The notes below the pieces were generated by a model. It was not told the DNA's origin. It ran no database searches and was given only the letters and a program-made list of their open reading frames with translations. A stretch of 6,017 nucleotides of DNA from Sphingobacteriales bacterium (lineage in GTDB: Bacteria > Bacteroidota > Bacteroidia > Chitinophagales > Chitinophagaceae), in the NCBI GenBank assembly GCA_004294195.1, contig REAQ01000040.1, positions 1 to 6,017 on the forward strand, given 5' to 3'. Below, piece by piece: positions 5,818-6,017 of this stretch. Each line of letters starts with the position of its first letter. Position 1 is the stretch's first letter. A program made the translations under genes and the position numbers.

Positions 5818-6017
5818 ATGCATATCGCCGCGAAATACCTGATCAGTTACGGGGTGTCCCTCGCCCTTCACCTTGCTATCCTTATCCTCACGCCATTATT
5901 GGCAGGAGCGGAACAATCTGCGTCCTTCATTATTTATCCCTTGGTATCCACGCTGGCTATCAACAGTATTATCCTGATCGTCATTCATATGCAGTTTCTA
6001 AAGCGGGATAAGGATAC
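5818..6017 (+). CDS. Membrane protein, N-terminal part, probably a LytS-like sensor histidine kinase (3' end outside the window)
   Basis: The frame is open from 5725 to the window edge; ATG 5818 is the first ATG, with GTG 5737 and TTG 5773 as alternative starts. The visible part, starting MHIAAKYLISYGVSLALHLA, has two hydrophobic helices at about residues 7-29 and 35-58, followed by LKRDKD, where a charged helix would begin. That order fits the membrane sensor region of Bacteroidota LytS/His_kinase-type proteins. The catalytic part that would prove it (for example a QIxPHFLFN motif) is outside the window. If GTG 5737 is used, a further hydrophobic stretch (IFFQLFLLTISWSVN) is added. There is no Shine-Dalgarno before 5818, which together with the preceding ORF raises the question of a frame disruption. 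Kinase identity is inference. Confidence 0.5.
   Translation, partial: MHIAAKYLISYGVSLALHLAILILTPLLAGAEQSASFIIYPLVSTLAINSIILIVIHMQFLKRDKD

Overview
The window looks like a chromosomal segment from a Bacteroidota species, most likely of the Chitinophagaceae (Chitinophaga or Niastella type). This rests on the gene families present (a DUF4403 lipoprotein, a YpdA-type bacillithiol disulfide reductase, a DnaK ending in FEEVK), on start codons that mostly lack a Shine-Dalgarno sequence, and on promoter-like TAnnTTTG boxes. The family assignments come from reading the proteins; no database search was possible.

Layout, left to right. The end of a GNAT-type acetyltransferase gene (2-421) is followed after 23 bp by a small four-helix GtrA-family membrane protein (445-933, +). 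Its 3' end overlaps by 11 bp the 3' end of a convergent DUF4403 lipoprotein gene (923-2350, -). Only 20 bp separate that gene's start from a divergent ypdA/bdr-like flavoprotein gene (2371-3501, +). After a 96-bp spacer comes dnaK (3598-5502, +), closed by a very strong intrinsic terminator (5529-5559). The last 450 bases hold a promoter-like box, a 41-codon membrane-type ORF (5670-5795) and the start of a membrane protein running off the end (5818-6017). These last two look like the N-terminal part of one LytS-type sensor kinase whose frame is interrupted, but this is not proven.

The most interesting signal is inside ypdA. Two 70-bp palindromic repeat copies (2698-2767 and 3139-3208), identical at 65 of 70 positions, lie in the same orientation and the same reading frame. 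Each adds about 22 residues (core EVRSLAPN-x-APLPSSS) at what should be surface beta-hairpin turns of the enzyme. Together they explain why the protein has 376 residues rather than about 325-330. This resembles the in-frame protein-coding palindromic elements known from Rickettsia (RPE). Fragments of the same motif vocabulary appear in the disordered C-terminal tail of dnaK (5426-5456).

Functionally, ypdA (thiol redox) and dnaK (protein folding) are housekeeping or stress functions. No phage, transposase, CRISPR, tRNA or rRNA was seen. The genes do not form one pathway; the dispersed palindromic element is the thread worth following.
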